21,813 nt of DNA from Phellopilus nigrolimitatus (GCA_021029095.1 JAJOHG010000410.1:1-21813), one strand, 5' to 3'; positions 7,970-20,200 are shown, counted from the stretch's first letter. Notes: a model not told the origin generated them from the letters alone. Numbers and translations are program-made.

Positions 7970-9755
7970 ATGTTAGAGACAGTTCGTCGTCTATTCAAAG
8001 GCGTGGACCGCTCGGAACCTACTACAGATGCACCTGAGATTCCTGCCGATTTAAACGATAAAGCTTCGTTCCCCACATTCCACTTCGCCTTTGAGGCTTT
8101 CCCCCAATTCGAAGGCCTGAGCTTCATGGGGCGGTCTTCCATCTGGGGCAGCGCCGGTGGAGAAAGCACTGACGTCCAGTCGACATCTGCAGATGCAACT
8201 CAGACGTCGATGACCGGAGACGAGGTGCGTGCATCTATCGGGTCCCCTATCGACCTGAAGGCTGACTTTAGGTCGCGTGTAGGTCAACGAGCAGAACCAG
8301 ATAGAAGCCGGTGCATCCTCGCCATCCGGATCGACGTCCACGCCACTCAGCGAGGAGTCCAGTGACGAGGACGAAGTACAGCGTATGATAGATCCACGGC
8401 ATGAGAGATGGCCGGAGCTCGACGCTATGATGGATACGCTATTACTTGAGGAGGACGCCATAGGCGTGGAAAGAGTTGGTTCCGCCACATCGGCGGAAGG
8501 AATAGAGGTACGTGCTTTGTCTGTCCACCACAGCTCAGTTGACGAACAAGCCTTCCAGGTGTCTGAAATCGACAACGCCAGCCCTCTCACCATCTTCCCT
8601 GCGTACGAAACGGCGCTCCACTTTCATTATCTGCAATGGCTTCACGACAACGGGATTTTTGATTATCCACACAAGGCACTCACCGCAGAGGCCGTCGACC
8701 GTCTCTTCACCATTGGCTGGCTCGACTTGGTGGACCATTTCGACTCTGTTTTGGCGTGCGCTCTGCTCGGCCACGGTGCGTACCGGCGGATCCATCGGCT
8801 CTCAGGCGCGCCGACATACGACGGGAAAATACTCCAGTCACAAGGAAACTGGATGATCTCACCTGACGCGCGTCCCCCGACAAGCAAGCAAATTGATGCG
8901 TTCATCCGCGAGCAGGAGGAGGCCCGCGAGTCGAATGAAAACAATGATGGATGCAGGGTAAATGGTTATCGCCTTTTGTTTTCCCAGCGTCCGGCTCGCG
9001 ATCTCGGCTGGGAGAAGCAGTGTCTCGTCCAACACGGCTATTGGGGCCTCAGATGCATGGGTAGAGATGATGACATGGCAGGGGCCATGATCGAATACCC
9101 CGATTCGCGTTTCAAGCCCGCGGGTAAACGCCACGAGCAGATCGTGGATAATCAACAGGAGACTTGCCTGACAGCAAAGCCTGTCAGCACACATATAGGC
9201 ACCCCCAGGGGTAAAAAGCGCCAGCGGAATTCCTCTCCCGACGATTCTGAGGACGCGAAAGAGACGGCCCAGCTTCCAAACCGTTCTCCCAGGGATTCCC
9301 AAATCACCAGTGAAGTCGTCTATGAAGATAGACAGGAGACTTGTCTGCCGATGGACACCACCAGCGCGCAACCGGGCACAGTCGACGATCCCGCGAGCGA
9401 CAGTAGAAAGCGCAGTCGGGATTCCTTCGAGGACACATCTGAGGACGTAGGGCACATGATCACGCAACCCGATGTCGACGAAGAAAGGCAGGAGACTTAT
9501 CTACCAATGGATACAGTCAGCGCGCTAGCGCGCACCTCGGCAAGGGATAGCAAAAGGCAAAAATACTACCAATTCCCCGGCATGCCTGAGGAAGTCCGCC
9601 GCAGTGCGCGGATCGAGAATTCGAAGAAGGAAGCCGCCGCGAAAAAAGCCGCCAAGGAAGCCGAATCTTTAATGAAGGCCAGTACATTGAACAAGAGCAG
9701 CAGACCGAAGACCAGTCGAAGGCGTGGTGGAAATCCCGCGCAAGCACGTCGGTAA
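7970..9755 (+). CDS. X2: paralogue of X1, unrecognised repeat-containing protein
   Basis: Exons are 7970-8224, 8283-8507 and 8559-9755, with introns of 58 and 51 bp at the same positions and phase as in X1, giving 558 residues. The protein is collinear with X1. It has an acidic N-terminal third, the FHYLQWLHDNGIFDYPHKA globular segment, three degenerate TCLPMDT/KRxRDS repeat units, RRSARIEN, a single EAAAK unit and a basic tail. Differences are scattered substitutions plus a few in-frame indels, as expected for two selected copies. The second intron is a multiple of three and has no stop in frame, so a retained-intron product with 17 extra residues is possible. Function is unknown; a nuclear or nucleic-acid-associated role is inferred only from the basic motifs. 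Confidence 0.8.
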
Positions 9756-10330
9756 TGCAAGGTCTTCTAATCGACGCTGGCGACCAACGACAAAGGGGAT
9801 GTTGAACATGAAACAACTGTGTGTAAGCGTTTGGTAGTCAAAGGGCAGAGCGTAGTAGTTGTCACGTTGGGGTCTGAGTCTCAAAGTTTTGTCCATTCTT
9901 CTTTTCCCCTCTTCTTTATATAGTATCGATGCCATGTTTGTCGCACGCGTATTGTCGAGCCACCGCTGAAATTTCGAGATTGTTCTTCTGGCGTTTGCCC
10001 CCAAACGGAAACGATACTGATCGTTTCTTGGCGGAAAGAGTATTACATAGATATCATGTTCAGCAAATAAGAACACTAGTTGATCCGTTGACAGACGATG
10101 CAGCATCGAGCACGATAGAGATGCCGTTTGAGTGGGTAATCTAAACCACGAAATGTCAGCTCGAGGCATGGGTTTCGCGCTCGTACTAACCCATCCTGTT
10201 CGTTTCATGCAACGTCGTCGCAGTTGACCGGTTTTGCTTTCCGAGTGAACATTGTGTAGGCTTTGATCTGAGACGTGTCTTGCCAGCTCAGTAACACTAG
10301 TCCCTGCCTCTGACTCGACTAAGGGACGCC
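9756..10330. other. Duplicated noncoding flank and upstream region of the glycosyltransferase gene
   Basis: The first part duplicates the region after X1, including TTATATAGTATCGATGCCATG at 9916-9936. The interval leads to the glycosyltransferase ATG at 10331 and probably contains its promoter. A TATATAG lies at 9917-9923, but this is more than 400 bp from the ATG, so a long leader or another promoter is possible. No gene on either strand is supported. Confidence 0.4.
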
Positions 10331-12798
10331 ATGCTAAGTTCTCAGAGTAAAGTATCGGGCAAGCTTACAGTTGGTGAGAAACATAATCTTCGGCCGAAAC
10401 CTTATAAAGGCAACTCCGTCTGCTGCGCCGTTCTGATATCTGCAACTTGTATGGATCGCACGATGCTGCGTCCAGCACGCTCCAAACATCAGTCCGAATG
10501 GTCCACAGCCAATTCGTCTGCGTCTGCGAAATACTTTGTCCAGCATGAGCGAGAGGAAGAGAGTCTGCAGGTGATACACCGGCCTCATCGTCATCTGAAG
10601 CCACCGTCTCGTCCAACTTCTGTGAAAATTGCTTTGGCTTGTGTACTCTCTTGTATTCTGCTCCTTGGATATCGCAACATTGGTCTTAGGAAAACTACAA
10701 CCTCTAGTCGTACGGCAGCCCAGGAGCCATCGCACGAGCGCAATACTCTTGCCACCCAGCATACCAAGCCGAACCAGTCTTCGTCGCCCCCAGGAAAACC
10801 ACTTTATAATTTAAGTTTGTCCAAACCTCTGCGCGTAGATCGCGTCAAACTCTCGGCTCGCCTAGCCAAGCTAGAGAAAGCGTTCCCGGACGATGATGAA
10901 GACGCATTCGACAACCTCAACGGTGGCATTGCAGACGACCTGCGAGAAACATACGCATTGTCTAGCTGGCCACCTCTCATCTCTCGTATTCCCTCGTTTT
11001 CCGGACATCACCACGAGGCGTTCTCTGTGAACATCTCTGACATGCTATTCTGCTCTGCGAGTCCCTGTAAAATCCTCCTTCCTGTTTGGGCTCAGTCGCT
11101 CTCTCCAGCGCAACAGACGAAACAAATGCGACAACTCATACACCTTTCTGAACGCTTGAATCGCACGCTCGTTCTTCCCAACGTAGCGAGTTTCGGTGAC
11201 AACTCGGGCGACGGAGGCACGGTAGGCGTAGGCACATGCCATCATTACCCATTTACGCGTTATTTTGACGCATCTAAGCTTCTGCGGGCTTCACAAAACA
11301 TGGGTCGAGACCGGAAGAGCGCAGTTCCTATGCAACCCTTCCTTGAATGGACGAAGTATCGCCCTGTGCGTCCTTCGGCCCGAGTTGTCATCGTTGCTTC
11401 GGAACCTTCCAACGAAACTCATGGCTTGGTCTATAGGTTGTCTGGTGCGGAAATCCGGGTTGACGAGCGAGCTGAGAAAGGAAGGGGAAGACACAAGAAC
11501 TGCCTCCCATCAAAGGCGTCCAAGCTCAATTTCAAAGACGGTCCTGTTTTTGTAGTGTCGCCCTCCAGACATATAGGGCCATTCTCTACGTCGTCTGCGC
11601 CCCTTGAAACCTCGCCGCCGTACACAATTGACGATGACAGTAATGGCGAACTAGAAAGTGATGCAGAATCGAACGTAGTTACTTCCTCGTACTTTGACGG
11701 AGTGCGTGCGTTCTTGAGTGGCGAAGAACGGCCCTCGGACAATCTAGAAAATCTTGCACTCGGTGAAGAAACTATGGATTCCAATTCTGCTCTTCCGCTT
11801 CGCATCGGTGACCCCGATGTGCTCGTCATCGAATGGGGTCTTGGTCTGTCTCTGTCCTCGGGGAAATTCTTATTGGAAAGAGCCTCGAACAATGCGACTG
11901 TGCTGGATTATTCTCCTCGTCTGTACACCCTTGCTGCGCACATCGTTTCTATGTTTCCGATGCCATTGAACATCCTGCGCTTGACCTCGTCTCTGCCTGC
12001 TGTCTCTCTGAGTGATTCATTGCAGAACGACATGCTTCTCGATGGTCAAAGCTGCTCCAAAATTGTCTTCGAGAAAATCGCGGATCTCGTGCGGGCCATC
12101 AGGAATCCTGATGAGGGAGATAGTGATAATGGGAATAATACAACTTTTGTCGACCAAGAAGAGATGAACGTTGCAGAAAGCTTGAATTCAACTCGATTAC
12201 TAGGAACAATCTGGTTTGGTTCAGAATTCGCACATGATCTAGAAATGATTCACCAGCATGGAGCAGCTGGTTTTTCCTCCCCAGATTCCCCTTCAGCTCT
12301 CGAGAATGTTACTGAGGAGTCGTATAGCGCCGATGAAACAACCGATTTCTACTCGCACTCGGACACCCATGAAGACCAACCTCTCACGTCCTCCGGTGCT
12401 ATAACATCTGGCGGCACTTTCCAGCAATTCCTTCTAACTAACCTTTCCGCTGCCCTCTCTGAATTGCCTGGCCCGAGACATCTTTCCTGGTTTGGAGATA
12501 CTGAGTTTCACAAGGACGTCGCGACGCTTGCGATTTTGGAAGAGATCATCGAGAAGCACGCGGATTTTGTGTATAGTCTTAAATGCACGAGGTCTGTCCT
12601 TAGTTCTGTTATCTTATCCACCTTTTTTGACTAGCGACATTGTTTCGTCTCCTCAGGATGGAGGGAAACACTACCTCAAAGATTGACGGCGTTGGAATCC
12701 AAGAAATTCTTATTACATCTATTGTCGAAGAGAATGGTCGCACCCTTCACACATTGCAGAGCCGCTTCGACAGACGGTCCTCCGTCGAGAAAACATAG
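10331..12798 (+). CDS. Type II membrane glycosyltransferase-like protein (fungal O-fucosyltransferase-like)
   Basis: Exons are 10331-12591 and 12657-12798, giving 800 residues; if the 65 bp intron (GTCTGT donor, CTCAG acceptor) is not real, the frame ends at 12634. Residues 1-95 are a basic cytosolic-type tail, followed by one hydrophobic segment at about 96-114 (SVKIALACVLSCILLLGY) and a Ser/Thr-rich stem, as in Golgi type II enzymes. The luminal part has ILLPVWAQSLSPAQQ and LNRTLVLPNV (about 275-284), then a GTCHHYPF stretch. These resemble the N-terminal half of the GDP-fucose O-fucosyltransferase-like proteins of basidiomycetes. DPDVLVIEWGL (about 495) and LNILRLTSSLP (about 546) occupy the places of the C-terminal conserved blocks. 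A Ser/acidic linker lies at about 415-490. Enzymatic activity and acceptor are inferred. Two relics of its 5' half lie upstream. Confidence 0.7.
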
Positions 12799-13121
12799 CA
12801 GCTACTGTGCATCATCAATACAAAGAAAGATAAACAGACAACTTCCATTTTGGCAAAGTCCAAACTTGCTTTTCTACCCCTTTGACACGGGTTCTAGCAC
12901 TTCGTTCTGCTCAATAATCGGCCATGATATTACTTTGAAGTGGGGCTAGATGAATTTCCGAACGCTACAATACAGTTGCCAGCGAAATGTACACAATAAC
13001 GATGGGAAGGATCGTGATAGTCTAAGCAGGATAGCTGCCCTCTTCGCTAGAGGGTCTGTTAAGATGCTTACTCTAGGAATTAATTAATTAATTAAATCGA
13101 TGCAAAATTACCGCAATGCAT
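12799..13121. other. Convergent intergenic region with an AATT tandem repeat
   Basis: This lies between the 3' ends of the glycosyltransferase and PIM1 genes. At 13078-13095 it has a perfect 18 bp AATT repeat, only about 27 bp beyond the PIM1 stop codon on the transcribed side. It could contribute to 3' end formation of either gene. No ORF with family character is visible. Confidence 0.45.
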
Positions 13122-16100
13122 TCAAAGAGAAAGCGTGTCCTTCCACCTCTCCGTGATGGCCTCCCCGCGGAAGACCTCATGCAGGACCTCTCTGACGTGC
13201 TCGACGTAGACGAAGCGAATGCCGGTCTTCACACTCTCCGGCACATTCTCCTCGATATCCATGCGGTTGGCCTGTGGTGCGATGATAGTCTTGATTCCAG
13301 CACGGTGTGCGGCGAGGATCTTCTCCTTCAGCCCGCCTACCGGCAGAACTTGACCAACGAGTGAGATTTCGCCCGTCATAGCTATGCGGAGGAATAACCT
13401 GTAAGCTCGCAAACCATTCACGTCCAAGTAATGGCACTCACCGATGTCAGGGTTGACCTTCGTCTTTGTGAAGAGCGAGACGAACGCCGTTAGAAGGGCC
13501 GTGCCCGCGCTGGGGCCCTCCTTTCCGATACTTCCTTCTGGCATGTGTACATGCACGTCAATCTCCGTCATGAAAAGGTCTGCAGGTGAATTCGTGATGC
13601 CGAGTTCGTACGCGTGGGCCTTCACCCAACTCAGCGAAATTTGTGCGCTCTCCTTAATCACCTCGCCAAGCTTGCCCGTCAGCTGAAGACCTCCTTTGCC
13701 AGGCATGCTCTGAAATGAAAGTTGAGGTCAACAGCAAGATGAGAAATTGTAGATTTGCTGTACTGACACCAGCTTCAATGGGCATAACTGCACCGGAACC
13801 ATTACCGAGGTATCCAAGCCCTGTGCTTACACCCGGAGGAGGCGCAAAGCCGTACATCCTGTCCTTGTAGTACACTGGCGGGCCGACATAGTCCTTCAGG
13901 TTCTCCGGAGTGACGCGGACGTGCACACTGTCGGGAACCTTGAGAGGCCTGCGCTCTTCCGTCGTCACGACCTTCTCATCCTGTATCTTCGACTCTGGTT
14001 CTTTGGAGGACTTCGTGGAAGTAGATTCAGACGAAGGAGCATTGCTGGGAGGCTCCTGAGATTCGACAGTCATCGGCTCATTTTGAGAGGCTGCGGTTGT
14101 CGCATCTGGCTTGGCCGCCTGTGGCTCTGGGAAAACATCCTCTCCGAAATCTTTCACGATGTTAAAGGCAGCCTTGCGGTAAATCTAAGTCATGCAGAAT
14201 CATCAAGAAAGGTATGTTATGATATTGCGATAATGAGTAGAGAAGAAGATACGAACCTTGTCAATGTGCTTCTTGAGATTACGCACACCACTCTCCCGGC
14301 AGTAGTATTTGATGAGTGAATCAACAGCAGTAGAATCCAGAATTACATCCGCATCCTTAAGGCCCGATGCCTCCTTGGCTTGCGGTCCTAAATACTTTTC
14401 TGCAATGACCGACTTCTCTTCTGATACGTACCCGCTAACTTCCATGACCTCCATGCGGTCTAAGAGCGGCGCGGGAATTGTGTCGAGCATGTTTGCCGTA
14501 CAGACGAAAAGAACGTGAGAGAGGTCCACAGGAACATCCATGCTTTAAAAGAAATAATCGTGAGCTCGAGCTCCAAAAATAAGCTGGTAGAAGAAAAGGA
14601 CTGACTAATGATCCAAGAACGCAGAGTTCTGCTCCGGGTCTAACATCTCCAAAAGAGCACTCGCAGGATCGCCGTTGTATCCTTTACCAATCTTATCGAC
14701 CTCGTCGATAAGAACTAGAGGATTTTCGGTACCAACACGTTTCAACGCTTGGATAATCTTGCTTGGTAGTGCGCCGACGTATGTCCTGCGATGACCTTTG
14801 ATCTCCGCGATATCTGTCAGGCCTCCAACAGAGAACCGAAAGAATTGGCGGTTGAGCGCGCGTGCTATAGACTTGCCGATCGATGTTTTCCCGACGCCTG
14901 GCGGACCGACAAAACACAGAATCTTGCCCTCTACGGTGCCACGCAGCTTGCCGACAGCGAGGAACTCAAGGATGCGGTCCTTGACGTCCTTCAGCCCATA
15001 ATGGTCGTCATCAAGAACCTTCACGGCATGTGCAATAGAGTAGTTCTCTGGCGAGTGAACACCCCACGGAATCTGAGGAAACCTGATATTCGCAAAACTC
15101 GTTCAGGTAAAAGTAAGTTGATTAGGCATACCTGAGTAAGCCATTCGAGGTAGTTGCGCGTTACGTTCGCTTCGGACGCAGCAGGCTCAAGATGCATAAG
15201 CTTGTTCAACTCCTCATCGAAAACCTTCCGTACGCCCTCGGGCATTTTCAGCGTGTTCGCACGCTCCTTGAATTTCTCAATGAGCTTGTCCTTTCCGTCC
15301 GATTCCATACCGAGCTCCTTTTTAATGCCCTTGAGCTGTTCCATGAGGTAGTACTCGCGTTGGCGTTTAGCAATCTTGCTGTCGACATCGCGCGAGAGCT
15401 TGCTCTGCAGCTGCGCATTGATAAGCTCCTTCTTCAGCACGAGCAGGGCTTTGCGAAGGCGATCTTCGACAACGAGCGACTCTAGGACGTCCTGCAGTTC
15501 GCTGACTTCTCCCGTAGACACTGCCGCGGCAAAGTCTGCGAGCTTATCCGGCTCGTCGAAGACGTTCGTTGCGACTTGGTTGATTGAGAAGTTCGTAATC
15601 TGGTCCCGGAAGAGCGGATTCAGCTGAGCGATGTCTTTGAAGACGGAAACGATCTCGGACATGAATGCACGAATATACTGATCATCCTTATTGTATGGCT
15701 GGGTTACCAGGTTTTCGACATTAACGAGCGAGATATTAAGGTCCTGCAGGAAGGCTGTCTGAAGAGGGGCTGCGCAAAATAGATCAGACAAGCTACGTTC
15801 AGGCGGGTTAAGTATGTTACTCACCCATTGATTGAGATACCACGTCGCTAGCCGGGGAGCCTTCTTCGGTTGGCGGAGGCGACGGCGGTGGAGTCGGTAA
15901 CCCATCCACGCCCTCTGCGACATCCACAACGGAAGCAGTCGATGCAGCCGCACCCGATTTCACCAGTTCCGTGAGCTTAATTCTGCGGTGGGGATACAGC
16001 ACAGCCGTAAGCCCTTCGTCCTTATCGTCCTTGCCCGACGCCGCAAACACGCTTGTGATCTGTGCAAACACGCCCACGTCGTGCACCGAGTTGATGTCCG

Positions 16101-16815
16101 TGATCACGTCGCTGTCCGTATTCTCGTCCTTGAGCAGGAATGCACCGAGGTAGGGCTGGCCGCGCTTCATCATTTCCTTAATCGCGGCGACCACACCCGG
16201 ATTGCGTACTACGACAGCCTTGTAGAAGCCGGGGAAAAGTGGACGTCGTGCAATGGGGAGAGCCAAAACTTGCGGGTAGTTGTCCGGGACAGATTGTTTG
16301 GATATTTGTGTCGGAGAGCCGGACGAGGAGCCTGAGGAGCTTGGAGGAGCCTGCCCAGAGGACGAGCTCGAGCCTCCAGAGTTGCCGGGCGCGTCGCTGC
16401 CAGCAGGAGGCGGGGCTGAGGATGACGACGTCGAACCACGGCCTGGGTCATCCTCTCCCGACTCTAACCGTACATCCGCATCTTTAGCGGCATCTTTGGC
16501 CTGCTCACCCGTAGAGTCCGACTCTGCGACGTCAGAAGCCGCTTCAGGGTCGTCTTCATCCTCCTGCTCGTTCCTCTTGGTGTTCATCCAACGGGGATGC
16601 CGCGCAGAGCTCGTCGGCCGCGGGAGGTCGGCAACAGACGAGCTGTAAAATGAACGCAGGCGCACAAATGCCGCTTGCTGCCGCAGCCTCGACTGCAGGT
16701 AGTTTGTGCTCGCCAGCTGGATGTGTAGAGACGATGGTCCTGGGTCACGGAGCACGCGACATACCTGTTGGGGTCTCCTCGCCGCGGAAGAAAAGAGCGA
16801 AGCGGTGAGGCTCAT
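13122..16815 (-). CDS. PIM1: Mitochondrial Lon protease (ATP-dependent AAA+ serine protease)
   Basis: Lon degrades misfolded and oxidised matrix proteins and helps maintain mitochondrial DNA. Minus-strand exons are 15825-16815, 15132-15769, 14606-15072, 14257-14542, 13768-14184, 13442-13709 and 13122-13381. The six introns are 55-72 bp, and the joined frame of 3327 nt gives 1108 residues, close to yeast Pim1. The N-terminus is Arg/Ser rich without acids ([15 protein letters not shown]), a typical matrix presequence. An acidic and Ser/Gly-rich linker (about 85-175) precedes the substrate-binding LON domain ([11 protein letters not shown]). Walker A is GPPGVGKT (599-606), Walker B is LVLIDEVDK (662-670), and the sensor region is VLFVCTAN. 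The protease dyad is Ser1000 in GPSAG and Lys1043 in GGLKEK, 43 residues apart as in E. coli Lon. A Ser/Glu/Lys-rich insertion sits between the AAA+ and protease domains, as in other fungal Lon proteins. All catalytic residues are present. Confidence 0.97.
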
Positions 16816-17201
16816 CGCGATGGCGTAGCGTTCGGCGACGCAGGAGATGAGTCGCCGCCTCTATCGTCGAGGTTGTCGAAGAGATGGTCGATGAGTGAAG
16901 ACGCGTATTCAGCAAACTCGGCGCGAGAATTTGGCAAGATGACCTAACACGTCAACTTATCTTATCAGATAGCCGATGCAATCCTTCAAAACTAATCATC
17001 ATGTATGCAGATTTCAATGCTGGAAAAGATAAGTATAAGAGGTGAGTGGGATATATATTTAGGAGTATAATGCCAATGCTAAATGATTAGATGGAACAAC
17101 GATGGATGGATGGATGTACTACAAAGTCCGTGCGAACAATGAGAGACTAAGTAAAACAATGTTCATGAAAAAATCGCTCGAGGCGTGTCCTCGTTAATCT
17201 G
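16816..17201 (-). promoter_or_regulatory. PIM1 upstream region and 3' region of the Bem2-like gene
   Basis: No gene is seen here. On the minus strand 16956-16971 reads TATCTGATAAGATAAG, two GATAAG elements about 140-155 bp before the PIM1 start, a possible GATA-factor site. Nearer the Bem2-like stop is a four-unit GATG microsatellite at 17101-17116 and an A/T-rich TATATATTTA at 17051-17060. No clear heat-shock element was found. The regulatory reading is motif-based and weak. Confidence 0.3.
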
Positions 17202-20200
17202 CTATGGGGAACTCGCAATCACGGCGTCGTATAATAGACCTTCGTCAAGCTCTGGGGATGACGTAACTCGTCGTATAGACACGTCGTCTTCCCCTGTCTC
17301 TGGCACCTCGATATCGTCCAACATCTCGTCATCCTCCAGGTGCTCGTCATCCTCCTCAGCCTCGTCTTCATCGAAAATGAAGTGCATCTAGGTAAGCAGT
17401 AAGATGATGCACATGAGTCAATGTTCGCCAAGCTAGATTTTTTAGCTTACATGCGTAATCAATGCCTTGAAGAGAACCGTGATTGGGCCCATGTTCTTCA
17501 TGATCAAGCCAAAGTTATTATTCGGTGCGCGAAGAAGGTTAGGACAGATGACGGTAGCGAGGTTGTCGGGAGTCATGTGGTTTTTGTCCTCGTAATCCAC
17601 GACCCTATGAACCCGATCTCAGAATGCCAGTGAACTGCTAAGCATACAAATACACACCGATCCAGATGCTCCGCCAGTCGTCTTAGAACAGAGAAATGCG
17701 CACGTGGGAAAAGATGCACCACTTCACGTATCTTTGCCAACCGCTCGTCAAGGTCAGGCAGTCCTATGGAGAGCGTTAGAAATCTTTCAAGACATGATCA
17801 ACAGAAACGACGCACTCGCTGCCTCGATGATCGGATCAAAAAACATCTCCGGAATGACAGTCTCGGGCAGAATTCTGAACCAGTATTTAACGACGCCGCA
17901 TACCGCATTGATATCAGTATAGGGCTCGATATATGATTGGCCTGAATTTGTCTCAGCCATTTGAACGCTTAGAGCACGAGGGAAATTTACCATTATTCAA
18001 GGATTCCCTAAGAGCTGTAACTTCGGACGTCGCTCCTGCTACTCGGTCTAAAGGAATAACGTTGTCAAGATTATATAGAGGAAGAAAAAGAAAAAGAACT
18101 GCTTACAGATGCCTTGCTCTGTCAGTCCCCGCTCCTCGATTTCCTTCAGACATAGTTCAAGAACTGCTGGAACAGCGTCTGGGGCAACTTCTCCTCCGTT
18201 TGCTTCGCGGCGTAATAGAAATTCCAAGTCCACACCAAATACTACAGATATTAGACGATCGCTCAGTCCATGACATGCAAAAAGAAACCATGACACTATC
18301 AACTTACCTGCTTTCGGATCCCGCGAGAGCGTCACTGGCCGCGGTTGTACGTGATCAGCAAGTTGCAGTTGGCTCAGGTCCCCCATATACGTCAAGCGCC
18401 GCTGAGCATGGGAGCGGACAGCAGTGCTGATCATCTGCAGCCAATGGTGCATGTCGCCCTTGGACAGTGCCTGCAGAAGATAGTGCCCGCCGTCCTCCGT
18501 GTCCAGCTGGAATGTGAACGAGCGCTCGTTGTTGATGAATGCCGTGACACGCGCGTCGACGAGGCTCAGCATGAGCGCGGGTTTGTGTGTCGGCGTGAAA
18601 TCGAGCTCGGCCGCGCTGCGCCGCGGTCCGGCGCCGCTCTCTGACGTGAACGCAGTCGAGATCGGGCGCATGAGACTGAACAGCACGGACATGCTCCGCT
18701 TGCTGCGCTGGTGCTTGTGGCCCGCGGCCTGCACCTGGTTGCGCAAATCCATCGCGCGGTTCAGATCCTCCTCCTTGCGTTCAAGCCGCTGTTGCTCGGA
18801 GCGCTTTTCCTTCAGCAGGCGCTCGCGCGTGTACCTGTCGCGCTTGATCTTCTCCTGTTGAGCCAACACATACCTTTGGAAAGGCCGGTGACTTCTCCTG
18901 CCCGACGTCGAGGGGTGACCAGAGCTCGCTGCTTCACGCTGCGCCTCCTCCCTGAGAGCTCGGAGATCCAGAGACAACTCGCCGAACTCCTGTTCAATTC
19001 TGTTCAACCGCTCAAAGTCACAGCGGTCCATCTCACGGCGCTGACGGCTCCCACGAGATGCGAAAGATGACGCGTTCGTAATAATATTACACAGTTGCCT
19101 GCGAAACAAATTCAATACTTCTCCTGTGCGCTGACGAAGGCAGGCAAGCTTACCGTCGTTTATCGAAGTTTACTAAGCTGAGCGGAGTCTCCATGGGCGA
19201 ATCCAGAATGTCGGTCAGACTGATAATCTCGACCATGCGTTCGAGCAGCCAAGCAGGATCGACCGTGAGCCGATCTCTACTTTCACAAGCCTCAACAGTC
19301 CGCATGGACAACAGCGACAGCAAAGACTCCGTCTGCGCACCACGGGCGCTCGCGACGCCCTGCCATGCCCGGACGAACAGCCGGCTCTCCGGACTAACCA
19401 ACGCCGAGGTCAAGGCCGCCTCGACGAACGAGCGCACACAGGGTCGTTCCACCACACTAGCGACGGACGGGACGGCCTGCGCATCGGCACTCCGGAGGCG
19501 GCAGACTTCGACGGCCTGGAGAAACACTTCCATGCGCGCCTGTCTGGCCATACACCCGATCTGGGGCATGACTAAATTACATATTACCCATTTCCTGATT
19601 ATTCCGTAGGCGCGTATCAGGCTTCGGACGCCAGGGGGTAAGAGGCGGTAGAGCGAGTCTCCAGAAAACTCGCCGGCAAGGGACGTCGGCTCGACCTCCG
19701 TGATGTATGAGTACAAGGATTGAATTTCAACTTCGTCAGTTAAGGAAGACGGTTCTCGGGGGAGATACCAACCCGTGCGGTCAGCAGTCTGTACCTCCAG
19801 AAGATCTGCAGTAACAAACAGATCCTGATAAAAATCCGGTCGTTACTTTGCCTTTCCGGTGTTATTTTTTTTTTAGATAAGACTCACTTCTTGGTTCACG
19901 TTTCGAAAAGCAGCAGAGGCCATCGCATCCAGGTTGTTGACAAGTTCCTCTGGCGTTAACTCTTCCATGCGAGGCGGCCGGATGCCGAAGTTGTGTGCGG
20001 TTGTGACAGAAGTCGAGCCACGAACAGGAACATGTCGCATCTGCGGTCGCATGGTCTGCGCCGTAAATGTCTGCAACAACGATGCACGTTCGTTCTCGCA
20101 GGCTCTCAGACGCTCCAGGACCTCGTCGTTCTGAGTAGCAGAATTTGTCAAGTCCCTCTCATTTTGCTGAGAAAGGAAAGCCATCATAGCGGCGTGAAGC

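Larger units (their letters stand above)
7248..11243 (+). repeat. Tandem segmental duplication, copy 2
   Basis: This is the right copy of the duplicated unit: GAL1 fragment, X2, noncoding flank, then the 5' part of the intact glycosyltransferase gene to about codon 305. It is direct and adjacent to copy 1 (392-7243). The region 7506-7650 has no counterpart that I can see in copy 1 and no gene. Confidence 0.85.

Noticed and set aside
9669..10208. Open frame antisense to the X2 3' end, with a counterpart antisense to X1 (3297-3512)
   Set aside because: The part shared by both copies mirrors the conserved X coding strand and the duplicated flank. Upstream, indels of non-triplet length (for example 8 bases near CCCCAACGTGACAAC) break the frame between copies, so it is a shadow ORF.
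1..13000. GAL1, HAD phosphatase and the glycosyltransferase as a sugar-metabolism gene cluster
   Set aside because: The genes lack shared orientation and visible shared regulatory elements, and the arrangement is explained by a segmental duplication rather than by functional clustering.
13078..13095. AATT repeat as a transposon end or insertion scar
   Set aside because: It is a simple microsatellite in an A/T-rich intergenic spot, with no inverted-repeat partner and no inserted sequence next to it.
17185..18430. Plus-strand ORFs across the Bem2-like gene (17185-17391, 17933-18430)
   Set aside because: They are complementary to exons that form a continuous RhoGAP domain on the minus strand and contain the minus-strand introns.
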